This document shows, one piece after another, positions 1 to 9,654 of a stretch of DNA of 64,000 nucleotides. Source of the stretch: Candidatus Opimibacter iunctus (GTDB taxonomy: Bacteria > Bacteroidota > Bacteroidia > Chitinophagales > Saprospiraceae); the NCBI GenBank assembly GCA_016716665.1, contig JADJVH010000012.1, forward strand, positions 73,237 to 137,236, read 5' to 3'. The stretch's first letter is position 1. Every line of letters starts with the position of its first letter. Made by a program: the position numbers and the translations under genes. The notes beneath the pieces were generated by a model. That model had not been told where the DNA came from. It was given only the letters and a program-made list of their open reading frames with translations, and did not search any database.

Positions 1-95
1 TTGTTGCATTGCGCAGGCAAGGTGAAGGAGATAAGGGAGCTGTTTCTGTTGCTGATTTTGCAAAGCAGTTGTTGGCGGAGATTGAAGGGAATTGA
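1..95 (+). CDS. thrS: C-terminal end of a probable threonyl-tRNA synthetase (partial)
   Basis: The frame starting at base 3 is open from the window edge to a TGA at 93-95 and encodes about 30 residues, beginning VALRRQGEGDKG and ending AKQLLAEIEGN. The pattern of RR.GEGDKG, then S/V.DF, then an acidic helix matches the end of the anticodon-binding domain of bacterial ThrRS, which charges tRNA-Thr in the cytoplasm. Only the extreme C-terminus is visible, so the call rests on this short tail. The next base belongs to a non-coding spacer. Confidence 0.65.
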   Translation, partial: VALRRQGEGDKGAVSVADFAKQLLAEIEGN

Positions 96-401
96 ATTCG
101 GAATAGCGAATAATGAACAAGGAATGTAGAAGGAACCGTCTGCTTATCGACAGGCATTCATTCGATATCCATAAATTCGGCTTATCTCAGTCAAGACATC
201 AAGGTAGAAATTAATTATTGCCCCTGGCTTTAGCCAGGGGTCATGTAAAGTCCTGAAAGCGGCTTTAGCCAAAACGAAAAAATCAGGTTTTGGTCGCCAG
301 GAATTTCTTACCTTTCTTCACCTCTACAGATTTAATCTTTTAACAATGACCAGACAGGACGGGCCGAGAGACCCCGCCATGCCTGCACTAAACCGAACAT
401 C
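96..401. repeat. Spacer with a REP-like hairpin and a partial purine-rich cassette
   Basis: No gene is seen. Bases 100-135 resemble the AACAAGGAAT-type cassette found again near 54.5, 59.2 and 61.9 kb. Bases 221-240 form a perfect 9-bp stem (CCCCTGGCT, TT loop, AGCCAGGGG). The core GGCTTTAGCC recurs at 261-270. There is no T-run after the stem, so it looks like a REP-type palindrome rather than an intrinsic terminator. Confidence 0.6.
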
Positions 402-2534
402 ATGGGCAAGCTCTACACTCTCCTTCTATTCCTGCTCCCGGTAAGTTTTCTCCGCAGTCAGGATCCATGCGCATCACTCAACTACCACGCTTTCAAGGCA
501 GAAAGCTTCCAGGGTACCTATACCGACCTGGGTGATCTGGGCACAGCTCTGGATGTGAGCAATCTCGATGATGGTATTGCTGATCCCCAGGAGATTGGAT
601 TTGAGTTTGTATACCACTGCCAGCCATTTACCCAATTCATACTCAACACAAATGGCTTTATCAAGCTTGGGGCTGAAACCACCCCTAAAACAAGCCTGTT
701 TTTCTCCAATGCGCATGACATGGATTTTCAACTCAAGCTCTATGAAACATCCAATGTGATAGAGTTTGTCTACGGCGAATGGGGTGCTTCCAACAATCCA
801 TCCAATTATAAAACCGCAGCCTGCGGACTCAAAGGGACCAGCAATGCAGACGACCAATTGCTTGTCGTGGTCAAGAGTTCGGCTGCGCACTGGGATAACG
901 TCACCTTTCACAATGGCAACTATGCCCCTAACGAATCCTTCAATTTCGGAAACCCACCGGATCGTCCAAAACCTAAACCCGGCGTAACGTATCGCTTTAC
1001 ACCCACCTATCACCACGATCTTTCTATCCGTGAAGTTTATGCACTTGGAGATGCATCGTCCTATTACTCCTCACCCCAGACGATATCAGCGACTATCCAA
1101 AACAAAGGATTTGATCTGCAATATGATATCCCCGTGATTCTTGAAGTCACAGGGGCAAACAACTATATCGATACACAATACATTTCCGCTTTGTCCTTTA
1201 CAGATCAAACCCTGGTCAGCTTTCCGGGATATGCGCCTACAGGAAATGGTCAATCTAATATTAAAATATATGTTGGTGATGATGATGGACACGATGACAA
1301 CAGTGTCAACATGACACAAGAGGTGAATGACCTGGATCTGAATTATGCTACCACAGATCAGGCATCACGAGGATATGGATTCCTGTCCGGGGTACAAGGC
1401 ATCTACTACAACAAATATCCGGTGCATGGTTCAGCCACGGTGAATGCTGTAAACGTATATATTGCTGATGACCCGGTTGCTGTCGGGAAGACAGTTTTTG
1501 GCGCAGTATTAAATGATGCCGGTGCACTTGTGGCCCGCTCAGACAATTATGTCATTGCCGAAGGGGATCTTGGGACCTGGGTTCCGTTTGCGTTTGCAAC
1601 GGCTCCAGTGATAGAAAACAGCAGCTTTTATGCGGGCTTTGGCATGACGTCAAGTCCGTTGCGGTACTCCCCACTTGGCGTGCAGGATGAAGTTCCTGCC
1701 CGGCCAGGAACGTATTATACCTCGCTGATCACAGGCAATGGATTGAAAGAAATGGACCTGTCGACTTTTGCATATCGGTTTATGATCGGTGCATCACTCA
1801 ATGGCACACAACCTGTTGCCGGACCTGCTACCGGAGATACTACAATATGTGCCTACGGAATTGCCAGCATCACCCTTGAGGAATACAGCGGCTTTATCAC
1901 CTGGCAGACATCCCCTGATGGATTGGGGGACTGGCATGCAGTGCAGGACGGAAGCGGGCTGACCTCAGCTAATTATGCTACACCGGAATTGACCGCATCT
2001 GCCTATTATCGAGCAGCTGTATTTCAACCCGGTTCGGGTGTTGCCTACTCCAATGCAGTCTATGTAGAAGTCGTACCGCCAACGCCTTCGATCTCAGCCT
2101 CAGGAGATGCCCTGCAGTCGAGCAGCGAATTCGGCAACCAATGGTATAACCAGGATGGCTTGATCCCCGGGGCTACAGGCAAGGATTATCTTGTCCTGAC
2201 TCCCGGTACGTATTACGTAAAAGTGACTTCCGGTGAATGCGTTTCTGCACCATCCAATGAAGTAGAAATCATTACTGTCGCTACACATGATGTGGATCAG
2301 GATTCAAATTTTAAAATCTATCCTAATCCGGTGGGAGATGAATTGTATTTAGATTTGGGGGGGCTGACCGGGGCATCTCACTTTGAGATATTCAATTCAC
2401 AAGGCCAATCCGTTCGTCAAGGTTTCGCTTTTCACAGGACTCCAATCAAGACCAATTGGATGTCCCCTGGCGTATACATCATCAGGCTTCAAATTGATTC
2501 AAATATTGAATTGCATAAACTAGTAAAAGAATAG
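402..2534 (+). CDS. Secreted T9SS type A sorting-domain protein, paralogue of the 10.6-16.4 kb protein
   Basis: 710 residues. A signal peptide (about 1-19, ending FLRSQ) leads to a domain with the motif FTQFILNTNGFIKLG, then a CARDB-like beta domain (about 205-310, starting NDL/HDLSIREVYALGD), Ig/PKD-like regions, and a T9SS type A C-terminal domain (about 637-710, KIYPNPVGDELYLDL ... SPGVYIIRL). The protein is therefore expected to cross the outer membrane by the type IX system and to be released or surface attached. Residues 40-710 align with the C-terminal half of the 1910-residue protein at 10636-16368. Compared with that paralogue it lacks about 65 residues between LFFSNAH and DFQLKLYETSN, apparently an in-frame deletion. 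It has no recognisable catalytic domain, so its function is unknown and may be adhesion or binding. Confidence 0.85.
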   Translation: MGKLYTLLLFLLPVSFLRSQDPCASLNYHAFKAESFQGTYTDLGDLGTALDVSNLDDGIADPQEIGFEFVYHCQPFTQFILNTNGFIKLGAETTPKTSLFFSNAHDMDFQLKLYETSNVIEFVYGEWGASNNPSNYKTAACGLKGTSNADDQLLVVVKSSAAHWDNVTFHNGNYAPNESFNFGNPPDRPKPKPGVTYRFTPTYHHDLSIREVYALGDASSYYSSPQTISATIQNKGFDLQYDIPVILEVTGANNYIDTQYISALSFTDQTLVSFPGYAPTGNGQSNIKIYVGDDDGHDDNSVNMTQEVNDLDLNYATTDQASRGYGFLSGVQGIYYNKYPVHGSATVNAVNVYIADDPVAVGKTVFGAVLNDAGALVARSDNYVIAEGDLGTWVPFAFATAPVIENSSFYAGFGMTSSPLRYSPLGVQDEVPARPGTYYTSLITGNGLKEMDLSTFAYRFMIGASLNGTQPVAGPATGDTTICAYGIASITLEEYSGFITWQTSPDGLGDWHAVQDGSGLTSANYATPELTASAYYRAAVFQPGSGVAYSNAVYVEVVPPTPSISASGDALQSSSEFGNQWYNQDGLIPGATGKDYLVLTPGTYYVKVTSGECVSAPSNEVEIITVATHDVDQDSNFKIYPNPVGDELYLDLGGLTGASHFEIFNSQGQSVRQGFAFHRTPIKTNWMSPGVYIIRLQIDSNIELHKLVKE

Positions 2535-2554
2535 AAACAGCACACATATCGTAG

Positions 2555-2577
2555 AGGCCATAGCTTTTCTATGGCCT
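2555..2577 (+). terminator. Intrinsic terminator after the T9SS gene
   Basis: A 9-bp stem, AGGCCATAG / CTATGGCCT, with a 5-base loop is followed by TTCTTGTCTT. It starts 21 bases after the stop codon and ends the upstream gene before the response regulator begins. Confidence 0.75.
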
Positions 2578-2628
2578 TTCTTGTCTTGGTTTACGCAATG
2601 ACAGTAACCCCTCCTTAGATATCTATCC

Positions 2629-3273
2629 ATGATCAACCTCCTGCTCACCGATGACCATACCGTAGTCACCAAAGGCATCAAGTTGCTGCTTGAGGATGTG
2701 ACGGATATCCAATGCACTGAGGAGGCGCGTAACGGACAGGAAGCGCTTGACCTGCTGGCCAAAACCAAAGTGGATGTCATCCTCATGGATATCGAAATGC
2801 CGGTCATGGATGGCATACGTGCCACGGAACTCATCAGCCAGCAATACCCTGATATCAAGGTTGTCGCCATCAGTATCTACGCAGACTACCCGCATGTGCA
2901 GTCCATGATCAAGGCAGGGGCGAAAGGGTACCTGCTCAAGAATTGTGGTAAGCAGGAACTCGAACAATGCATCCGCAAAGTATATGCCGGCGGCACCTTC
3001 TTCAGCGATGACCTTACTGAAACATTGCTGGCAGGCATGCAAGGAAAATTTGTTAAGAAGGAAGGTACTTCACAATTTCTCCCCAGCCTCTCACGACGCG
3101 AAAAAGAAATACTCAAGCATATCGTCGACGAAGCCACTACCTCTGAGATCGCCGAAAAGCTATTTATCTCCGTAGGTACCGTAGAAACCCATCGCCACAA
3201 TATGATGAACAAGCTCGGCGTAAGGAATACTGCGGGGCTGGTGAGGGTGGCGATTACCCATGGCTTACTTTGA
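2629..3273 (+). CDS. NarL/LuxR-type response regulator
   Basis: 214 residues. The receiver domain (about 1-120) has the phospho-acceptor aspartate at residue 54 in ILMDIEMPVMDG, the acidic pair in LTDDHTV near the N-terminus, and the conserved lysine in YLLKN. A LuxR-type HTH occupies about 148-212 (LSRREKEILKHI, then VGTVETHRHNMMNKLG). It is a DNA-binding transcription factor activated by phosphorylation. The TPR-linked histidine kinase 318 bases downstream on the same strand is the likely partner: it is a HisKA_3 enzyme, the class that pairs with NarL-type regulators. Target genes cannot be read from the window. Confidence 0.92.
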   Translation: MINLLLTDDHTVVTKGIKLLLEDVTDIQCTEEARNGQEALDLLAKTKVDVILMDIEMPVMDGIRATELISQQYPDIKVVAISIYADYPHVQSMIKAGAKGYLLKNCGKQELEQCIRKVYAGGTFFSDDLTETLLAGMQGKFVKKEGTSQFLPSLSRREKEILKHIVDEATTSEIAEKLFISVGTVETHRHNMMNKLGVRNTAGLVRVAITHGLL

Positions 3274-3591
3274 GCAAGGAGCAGGGGGCAGGGGGCAGGG
3301 AGCAAGGAGCAAGGAGAAAACTTAATCAATCATCTCCTATTGACCCCGGGGTTGCGAAGCACACAGGGGACAGAAATTGCCGAAAGCAATTTCGAAGGGG
3401 CTAAAAGCAGAGTGCAGTTGCCCAAGGCAAAACAAAAAAACTATTCACACGCACACACTTCACACACACTTCACACAACCCTATGCCCTATGCTCACTGC
3501 CATTTAGGGAATTCCTACAGATTCCCAAATACAGGTTTTCCTTGAGGACACTTCAATATCTGCACATTACATTTGATGATCATACCAAGCT
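3274..3591. repeat. Spacer with purine-rich tract and a small hairpin
   Basis: Bases 3273-3320 are a tract of GGAGCAAGGAGCAGG-like units, the same class found at 5.6, 43, 52.7, 54.5, 57.5, 59.1 and 61.9 kb. Bases 3373-3393 form a perfect 8-bp hairpin (GAAATTGC, loop CGAAA, GCAATTTC) without a T-run. No gene is supported here; an open frame crossing it overlaps the kinase start and has repeat-derived composition. Confidence 0.55.
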
Positions 3592-5520
3592 ATGCCACGA
3601 ATTACCCTACTATACTTCTGCTGGATTTTTTGGTTACCCATCAGTATCGTCGCACAAGATGATGTGTCTGATCAGAACAAACCTCTGCAGGCCCTCCTTG
3701 ACTCCTCAGACTTCTATGCCCTCAAAGATCCTGCACGCGCGCTCGAACTAGCCACGCAAATTCTGGCTCAATACCCGCGTAAGGGAAATGAAACATATCA
3801 TATCGAGGCTATGCTCAATGCAGCCAACAGCGAGAAGATGCGCTCTGGAAAACAGGAAGCACTTTCCTACACGCGCCAGGCCATCACCCTGAGCCAGCAA
3901 ATCCAAAACCAGGAATTGCTGATGCGGTCTTACTTTATGAAAGCCTCCGTCTTCGGGCAGGACGATGACAAGGACTCTTCCATGGTCGCTTACCAGCAAG
4001 TCATCGATCTCTACCAGGATGGTATGGATAACTATTTTATCTCTTCCGCCTACACCAATATAGGCCTGGTCTATAACAGCATCGGCAATTATTCAAAGGC
4101 AGAAGAATATTTACTCAAGGGCTATCAAATCACCACCGGGGATGAGTATGCAAAAATCTTTGCGCTTGCCTCCGTGATCTCCTTTTATGTGGCCCGTGAC
4201 AATCCCAGGTATCTCCCCTATCTCGATACCATGGCTATGTCAGATTTTTACAAGAAGGCATCTGCAGCATCCTTCATGGCTCACTTCGATTCTTTCCTCC
4301 TGCTCGATGAAGCAACGGATGCTGAAAAATTAAAAACACTCCGCGAGGTCTATACCCATAGTAAGGCCAATAGCTCGCTGGTCAACCAGGTCGGTTTTGG
4401 TATGAAACTCTATGCCCAGCTTGACCAGATGCATCTCTACCAGGATGCATATCGCTTACTCCTCGAACTCCTTCAAAAAGCAAAAGAATCACAAAACGGT
4501 GTCCATCTCGCGGGAGTCACAAGAGCGCTCTATGAAAACAGTAAATCACGAGGTGACCTCACCGGAGCGTTGCAATACCTCGAACGCCATAGTGAAATCA
4601 GGGATAGCCTGCTGTCCGATGAAAATACAAATCGCATATCCGAACTCAATATCAAATTTGAAACCGCGCAAAAGGACCATGAAATCGAGCAACAAAAAAT
4701 CAAGCTCGAACAGGAACGCCGGGACCGGAATTTCTTTATCCTGCTGGCCCTGATGCTGTTTGCCATGGCCATCATCACCTTTATCTATTTCAGAAACCGT
4801 GCCCGCTCGACCCAGCGCATCGCGGAGCAACAAAAGGTAATTCACCGCCAGGAAACCGAGCAGATGCAAAAAGAAAAAGAGGTGGCTGAACTGACAGCTA
4901 CGCTTGAATCACAGGAAAAAGAACGTAACCGGATAGCCAGGGATCTTCATGACGGACTGGGTAGCATGATGAGCGGGATTTCCTCCCAGATCGAATACCT
5001 CAGAGCACAGCCGGCCGTCGAACAAGTCAGCCAGCCTTATCTTGCCCAATTGAAGGATATGGTCAAGGATGCCACTTCCGAATTGCGCCGCACCTCCTAT
5101 GAACTCATGCCTGCCAAACTCCTCAGGCAAGGCCTGGAACCTGCGATACGTGACCTCTGCCTAAACCTCCTCGTCAAGAATGGCATCGAGCCATCTCTCG
5201 AAATCAGTGCAGATCTCATCTCGCTCCATCCTGAAGAGCAACTCACCCTGTACCGCATCATCCAGGAACTCCTCAACAATATCGTCAGGCATGCGGAAGC
5301 CAGGCATGTCCTCATCCAGTTTACCCGCTTTGATGGTGAGCTTTCCCTCGTCATAGAAGATGACGGCCAGGGCTTTGATGTCGCCACTAAAAAACTGGAC
5401 GGAGGCCTGGGCCTGGGCAGTCTCGGATCCAGGGTCAATCTCCTCAAGGGCTTCCTTGATATCGCCTCTACCCCAGGGGAGGGTACGACCGTGACGGTCA
5501 ATTTCAATGTAAGACAGTAA
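3592..5520 (+). CDS. TPR-containing sensor histidine kinase (HisKA_3 family)
   Basis: 642 residues. A signal peptide (1-21, ending IVAQ) precedes a periplasmic TPR-like helical region (about 30-370), one transmembrane helix (about 380-400, LLALMLFAMAIITFIYF), a coiled coil, a HisKA_3 dimerisation domain with the phospho-acceptor His453 in IARDLHDGLGS, and an HATPase domain with N box ELLNNIVRHA, EDDGQGFD and GLGLGSLGSRV. It should autophosphorylate and pass phosphate to the adjacent LuxR-type regulator. The start is supported by the signal peptide. A decayed paralogue lies at 59.4-61.2 kb. Confidence 0.92.
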   Translation: MPRITLLYFCWIFWLPISIVAQDDVSDQNKPLQALLDSSDFYALKDPARALELATQILAQYPRKGNETYHIEAMLNAANSEKMRSGKQEALSYTRQAITLSQQIQNQELLMRSYFMKASVFGQDDDKDSSMVAYQQVIDLYQDGMDNYFISSAYTNIGLVYNSIGNYSKAEEYLLKGYQITTGDEYAKIFALASVISFYVARDNPRYLPYLDTMAMSDFYKKASAASFMAHFDSFLLLDEATDAEKLKTLREVYTHSKANSSLVNQVGFGMKLYAQLDQMHLYQDAYRLLLELLQKAKESQNGVHLAGVTRALYENSKSRGDLTGALQYLERHSEIRDSLLSDENTNRISELNIKFETAQKDHEIEQQKIKLEQERRDRNFFILLALMLFAMAIITFIYFRNRARSTQRIAEQQKVIHRQETEQMQKEKEVAELTATLESQEKERNRIARDLHDGLGSMMSGISSQIEYLRAQPAVEQVSQPYLAQLKDMVKDATSELRRTSYELMPAKLLRQGLEPAIRDLCLNLLVKNGIEPSLEISADLISLHPEEQLTLYRIIQELLNNIVRHAEARHVLIQFTRFDGELSLVIEDDGQGFDVATKKLDGGLGLGSLGSRVNLLKGFLDIASTPGEGTTVTVNFNVRQ

Positions 5521-5829
5521 GAAAGTAAGACAGTAAGAGGTGTGGGAACGTGAGAACGTGAGAACGTGAGAGGTGTGAGATTTGGGTAGGTGTGCTCCTT
5601 GCTCCCTGCCCCTTGCTCCTTGCCCTGAGCCTCTTCAGCCTTGGTTGCTGAGCTGTAGCACATGGATGAGCGAAAGCAGGTCGAAGCATAGCCTCTTTCG
5701 CCTATAGGAAAACCTTGATTTTTCCATTTACAGGTTTGTCCAGAGGGATAGACTTCCTGCCAGCCTGACCTTTGGCATGATAAATCAACCCATCAAATCA
5801 CATCTGCCAAACTCAAAAACATCGCTTTC
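5521..5829. repeat. Spacer with pyrimidine tract and a copy of the 45-bp element (R45)
   Basis: A short tandem run (GTGAGAACGTGAGAACGTGAGAG, split here as GTGAGAAC units) is followed by a CTCCTTGCTCCCTGCCCC tract at about 5593-5625. Bases 5642-5687 carry one copy of a dispersed element of about 45 bp that contains TGAGCTGTAGCACA and GCAGGTCGAAGC. Other copies are at 42975, 55218 and 57349. No gene is seen. Confidence 0.6.
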
Positions 5830-7422
5830 ATGAAAACCTTATTATCTATCCTGGCTACTGGCCTGCTTATGCTCGTCCTCACCCCATCAGCCCTATCTAC
5901 CGGAGGCCTTTATGGCAATGCTTATGTCAAATCCACTGCTACCGGCCTGGGCAACGGTTCTTCCTGGACCGATGCCTACACCAGCCTACAGGAAGCCATA
6001 GACAAGGCTATTCCCGGTGATGTCATTTGTGTGGCTCAGGGGACCTATCTGCCGACACACATCCAGGGGGACGACACCCTCCGAAACCGGACGTTCTACA
6101 TCAACAAATCTATTGTACTCTATGGTGGATTTATCGGTGATCCGGGCACAGAAGGCAGCTTTGAAGATCGCAATCCTGGCCTGTACGTGACCACACTTTC
6201 CGGAGACTTGGGAGTCAATGGAGAAGTCACAGACAATGCGTTTCATGTCGTGTACTTTGACCATGTGTCCGATTCCACACACCTGGATGGTTTTGTCATC
6301 GCAAATGGCAATAGCCTTGATGGCGGAGGTTTCAATAGCACTGGTACAGGCATCTTCAACAATGCTACTGCAGGTCGCTCTCATCCGTTGATTGCCAATT
6401 GCATCATCCGCAACAACATAGCTTCTGAAAGCGCAGGTGGAATGCTGAACTATGCAGGAGAAGGCGGACATGCGAATCCCAGACTGACCAATTGCAGCTT
6501 TATACAAAATGAAGGAAGCGGCGGAGGTGCATTCTCTAACTATACCGATACCGAAGGAGAAGCAAAGCCCGTGTTTATCAATTGCATTTTTAAAGGAAAT
6601 ACTGCCCGCACCGCAGGTGGAGGGGTGATGAATGTCATCGCACATAGTGCAATCAGTGGCCCGATCATGATCAATTGCGTAATGACCGGAAACCATAGTC
6701 CCTTCAACACTGCTATCCAAGGCATAGCCACAGGCAACGGTGCTGCCAGTCCCGAATTGATCAATTGCACCATGTCAGGCAATTCTGGCGGTGCTATCCG
6801 GGTGGTAGACCTTGGTGAACAAAAGTCTGTCATCAAAATCCGCAACTCTATCATCTACGGAAATGCAGGTGGCACAGGCATTTCGACCAATGGGGCTGCA
6901 GTTGATGCGGCCTTCAGTGTGATCCCATTTGGATTCCCAGGCGAAAATATTCTAGGACTTGATCCTGGATTTGTGAGTCAGCCACCAGTGGACAGTGCTA
7001 ATGTTGAAGGAGACGTTCACCTGCTTGAAAACTCATTGGCCATTGATGCAGGGCGAAATGAAGATGTACCATCTACCATCCAGACCGACCTAGACAAAAA
7101 GCCTCGCTTTATAAACCATGCAAATGGCGAAGCAGGCATTGTTGATATAGGCGCGTATGAAGTACAGCACATCACTACCAGTGTGGACCAATTCCTTTCA
7201 CATACCGACTGGGACGCTTATCCAAATCCGGCAATCGACAAATTGACAGTAAAGCTCACTGATAAAATAGAAGCCGGTCAGTTGCGCATGCTGGATGCAC
7301 ATGGCAGGTTGGTAAGTTTTCAAAATATTAGCAGGGAAGCCAGGACCAGACGGTCGATGTGTCTAAACTGCCTGCCGGTATATATTTCGTATGCCTGGTC
7401 GTCAACGGTTCCACTGATGTAA
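5830..7422 (+). CDS. Right-handed beta-helix secreted protein with a frameshifted T9SS sorting domain
   Basis: 530 residues as read. A signal peptide (about 1-23) is followed by a parallel beta-helix region with repeated NC.I..N rungs (NCIIRNNIA, NCSFIQNEG, NCIFKGNTA, NCVMTGNHS, NCTMSGNSG), the fold of pectate-lyase-like and polymorphic outer-membrane proteins. The start of a T9SS type A domain (WDAYPNPAIDKLTVKL) is present, but the last 30 residues are out of frame. Reading from about 7340 in the next frame gives DVSKLPAGIYFVCLVVNGS and a stop at 7443-7445, which is the expected end. A single missing base in the G-run near 7335-7340 would explain it. The gene is either inactivated for secretion or affected by a sequence error. 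Confidence 0.82.
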   Translation: MKTLLSILATGLLMLVLTPSALSTGGLYGNAYVKSTATGLGNGSSWTDAYTSLQEAIDKAIPGDVICVAQGTYLPTHIQGDDTLRNRTFYINKSIVLYGGFIGDPGTEGSFEDRNPGLYVTTLSGDLGVNGEVTDNAFHVVYFDHVSDSTHLDGFVIANGNSLDGGGFNSTGTGIFNNATAGRSHPLIANCIIRNNIASESAGGMLNYAGEGGHANPRLTNCSFIQNEGSGGGAFSNYTDTEGEAKPVFINCIFKGNTARTAGGGVMNVIAHSAISGPIMINCVMTGNHSPFNTAIQGIATGNGAASPELINCTMSGNSGGAIRVVDLGEQKSVIKIRNSIIYGNAGGTGISTNGAAVDAAFSVIPFGFPGENILGLDPGFVSQPPVDSANVEGDVHLLENSLAIDAGRNEDVPSTIQTDLDKKPRFINHANGEAGIVDIGAYEVQHITTSVDQFLSHTDWDAYPNPAIDKLTVKLTDKIEAGQLRMLDAHGRLVSFQNISREARTRRSMCLNCLPVYISYAWSSTVPLM

Positions 7423-7510
7423 AGAAGATTACAATCCAAAATTGATCCCTGATCTTGAATAGCCATTGTGCTAGTGCTATATACACATTGAATTGTTTCT
7501 TTCTACCCTC

Positions 7511-7544
7511 AGGAATCCAAAAGCAATATTGCTTTTGGATTCCT
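7511..7544. repeat. Perfect 34-bp palindrome between two surface-protein genes
   Basis: AGGAATCCAAAAGCAA and its exact reverse complement are separated by TA, giving a 16-bp perfect stem. It lies 66 bases after the corrected stop of the beta-helix gene. No T-run follows, so it could be a REP-like palindrome, an mRNA stabiliser or a weak bidirectional terminator. Confidence 0.6.
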
Positions 7545-7605
7545 GGGCTTACTGGTTCAGGTTGTAAGAACCCAACATCTAAATCCATTATAAAAGCTTT
7601 TAACC

Positions 7606-9626
7606 ATGAGGTTGTACAGCGCACTTATCATCACCCTATTATTCTATAGCGGACACCTATCCGGACAGATATCTATCAATACAACAGGCAATGCCCCACA
7701 TGGCAGTGCTGTACTCGATGTGAGCAGCACCACAAAAGGGATGCTGATACCGCGCATGTCCACTGCCGAACGTGACCTGATCGGTTCACCTGCGACAGGC
7801 CTTATGATTTACAACAATACAACCAGTGCCTACAATTACTGGACGGGTACAATCTGGATAGCCATTGTAGCAGGGAATATTAAAATCATCTCTGACGCAG
7901 ATCAGGATACGAAAGTCGAGGTTGAAAAGAATGCGAATGAAAATAAAATAAGGCTTACCACTGCAGGTTATGAAATCGGCCTCATAGACGGAAAATCCTT
8001 TCAGTTAAAAAGCCCGGGTCAAGGGGTCTTTATCGGAGAAAACGCAGGGTTAAATGATGATGGGACATCCAATCAAAATGTATTTGTCGGATTTGAATCC
8101 GGAAAAGCAAACATCGCTGGTGCTGGCAACACATTTATTGGCTATAGTGCAGGAGATGTCAATACAGCAGACAACAATACGTTTATCGGAAACAATGCTG
8201 GTGGAGCCAACCTGACAGGAACAGCCAATACATTTGTGGGCCAGGGAGCAGGCGATGCTAATACTACAGCCAGTGACAACACATTTATGGGAACCAACGC
8301 AGGCGGTACCAATATCACAGGTATGCTCAATTCGTTTTTTGGAGCACGTGCAGGAGACCTGACTACGGGAAGCAACAATACCTTTATCGGTGGTGATGCC
8401 GGTGGAGCCAATGCCGGTGGAGCATCAAACACTTTTATCGGAAAGCATGCAGGACTCAGCAGTACGGCCAACAACAACACCTTTGTCGGCGCAGATGCAG
8501 GCGCTGCCAATACTTCCGGGGCGTCAAATACATTTGTAGGACAGGGGGCTGGAGATGCCAATTCAGATATCAATGCGCATAACAACACGTTTATTGGAAA
8601 AGATGCAGGTGGTGGAAATACCGCCGGACGTGGAAATACATTTGTAGGCCAGGGCGCCGGGATAGTGAATACCACTGCAAACAATAATACCTTTTTAGGA
8701 AAAGATGCAGGGGCTGCCAATACCTCAGGTGCTGACAATGTCATTATCGGACAAGCTGCCGGTGATGCCAATACGACCGCCAGCGGAAATATTTTATTGG
8801 CGTCAATGCAGGGAGTGTTAATGTCACAGGAGCTACCAACACCTTTGTTGGACTTCGTGCAGGAGTGGCAAACACCGCTAGTAATAACAGCTTTTTCGGC
8901 GTGGATGCGGGTTCAGACAACACCGATGGTACAGGCAATACATTTATCGGTAAAGACGCTGGTCAAACCAGTGTATCCGGTGACAACAATACTGCACTCG
9001 GCAACATATCCTCAACCCTGAGTGCGGCCAATTGTACAGCCTTGGGATTTGGAGCCACTAGCAATGCATCCAATAAGGTACGCATTGGTAATACTTCAGT
9101 AGCGATCATTGAAGGACAGGTTGCATACTCCTTCCCATCAGATGCAAGATTTAAATACAATATCCATGATGATCAGGTGCCAGGCCTTTCCCTGATCACC
9201 AGGCTTCATACGGTCAACTATCAGTTTGATACCCGCAAATTCGATGAGCACCTCATGAAAAACATGCCAGATAGTACCCGTCAAAAAAGAATGGCTGCAT
9301 TAGAACCTTACCGAGTCCCTGAAGTGGTTCAAACAGGTTTCCTGGCACAGGAAGTAGAACAGGCTTGTGCCGATTTACAATATGCATTCAGTGGATTGCA
9401 TATACCTGAAAGTGATGTGGACAATTACAGTCTATCCTATGATGCCTTTGTACCTATCCTGGTCAAAGCGATGCAGGAGCAACAAGCTGAAATAAAAGCT
9501 TTGGAAGACCAACTGGCTGAGCTCAGGCAACAAAATGAAAAACTCTCCTCTGCAGCAAGTTCGGTTGAATTGCTCAAAGCAGATGTGGAACTACTTAAAT
9601 CGATGATGCTGGAGAAAGGGCAGTGA
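7606..9626 (+). pseudogene. YadA-like repeat surface protein with S74 chaperone domain, one frameshift
   Basis: Read with one frame change, this is a protein of about 673 residues. A signal peptide (ending LSGQ) is followed by the INTTGNAPHGSAVLDVSS motif common in Bacteroidota tail-fibre-like proteins, then about 25 repeats of NNTFIG.DAG.ANT type that resemble YadA-head beta-roll repeats. The C-terminus has a peptidase S74 intramolecular chaperone (starting FPSDARFKYNI) and a coiled coil (QEQQAEIKALEDQLAELRQQ). The first frame runs 7606-9021; the correct frame resumes before 8865 and ends at 9626. At 8788-8797 the expected GGAAATACTTTTATTGG reads with one base missing. It is probably a trimeric surface fibre that matures by self-cleavage. 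The break could be real or an error. Confidence 0.8.
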
Positions 9627-9654
9627 TCAGGCCCGGAGACAGATTGGAACGAAA

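Noticed and set aside
3377..3751. Open frame before the histidine kinase
   Set aside because: It overlaps the signal peptide of the kinase in another frame and starts in repeat text.
8142..8771. Minus-strand frame of about 209 residues over the surface-fibre repeats
   Set aside because: It is a shadow of the repeated NNTFIG codons; the Pro/Ala-rich content is an antisense artefact.
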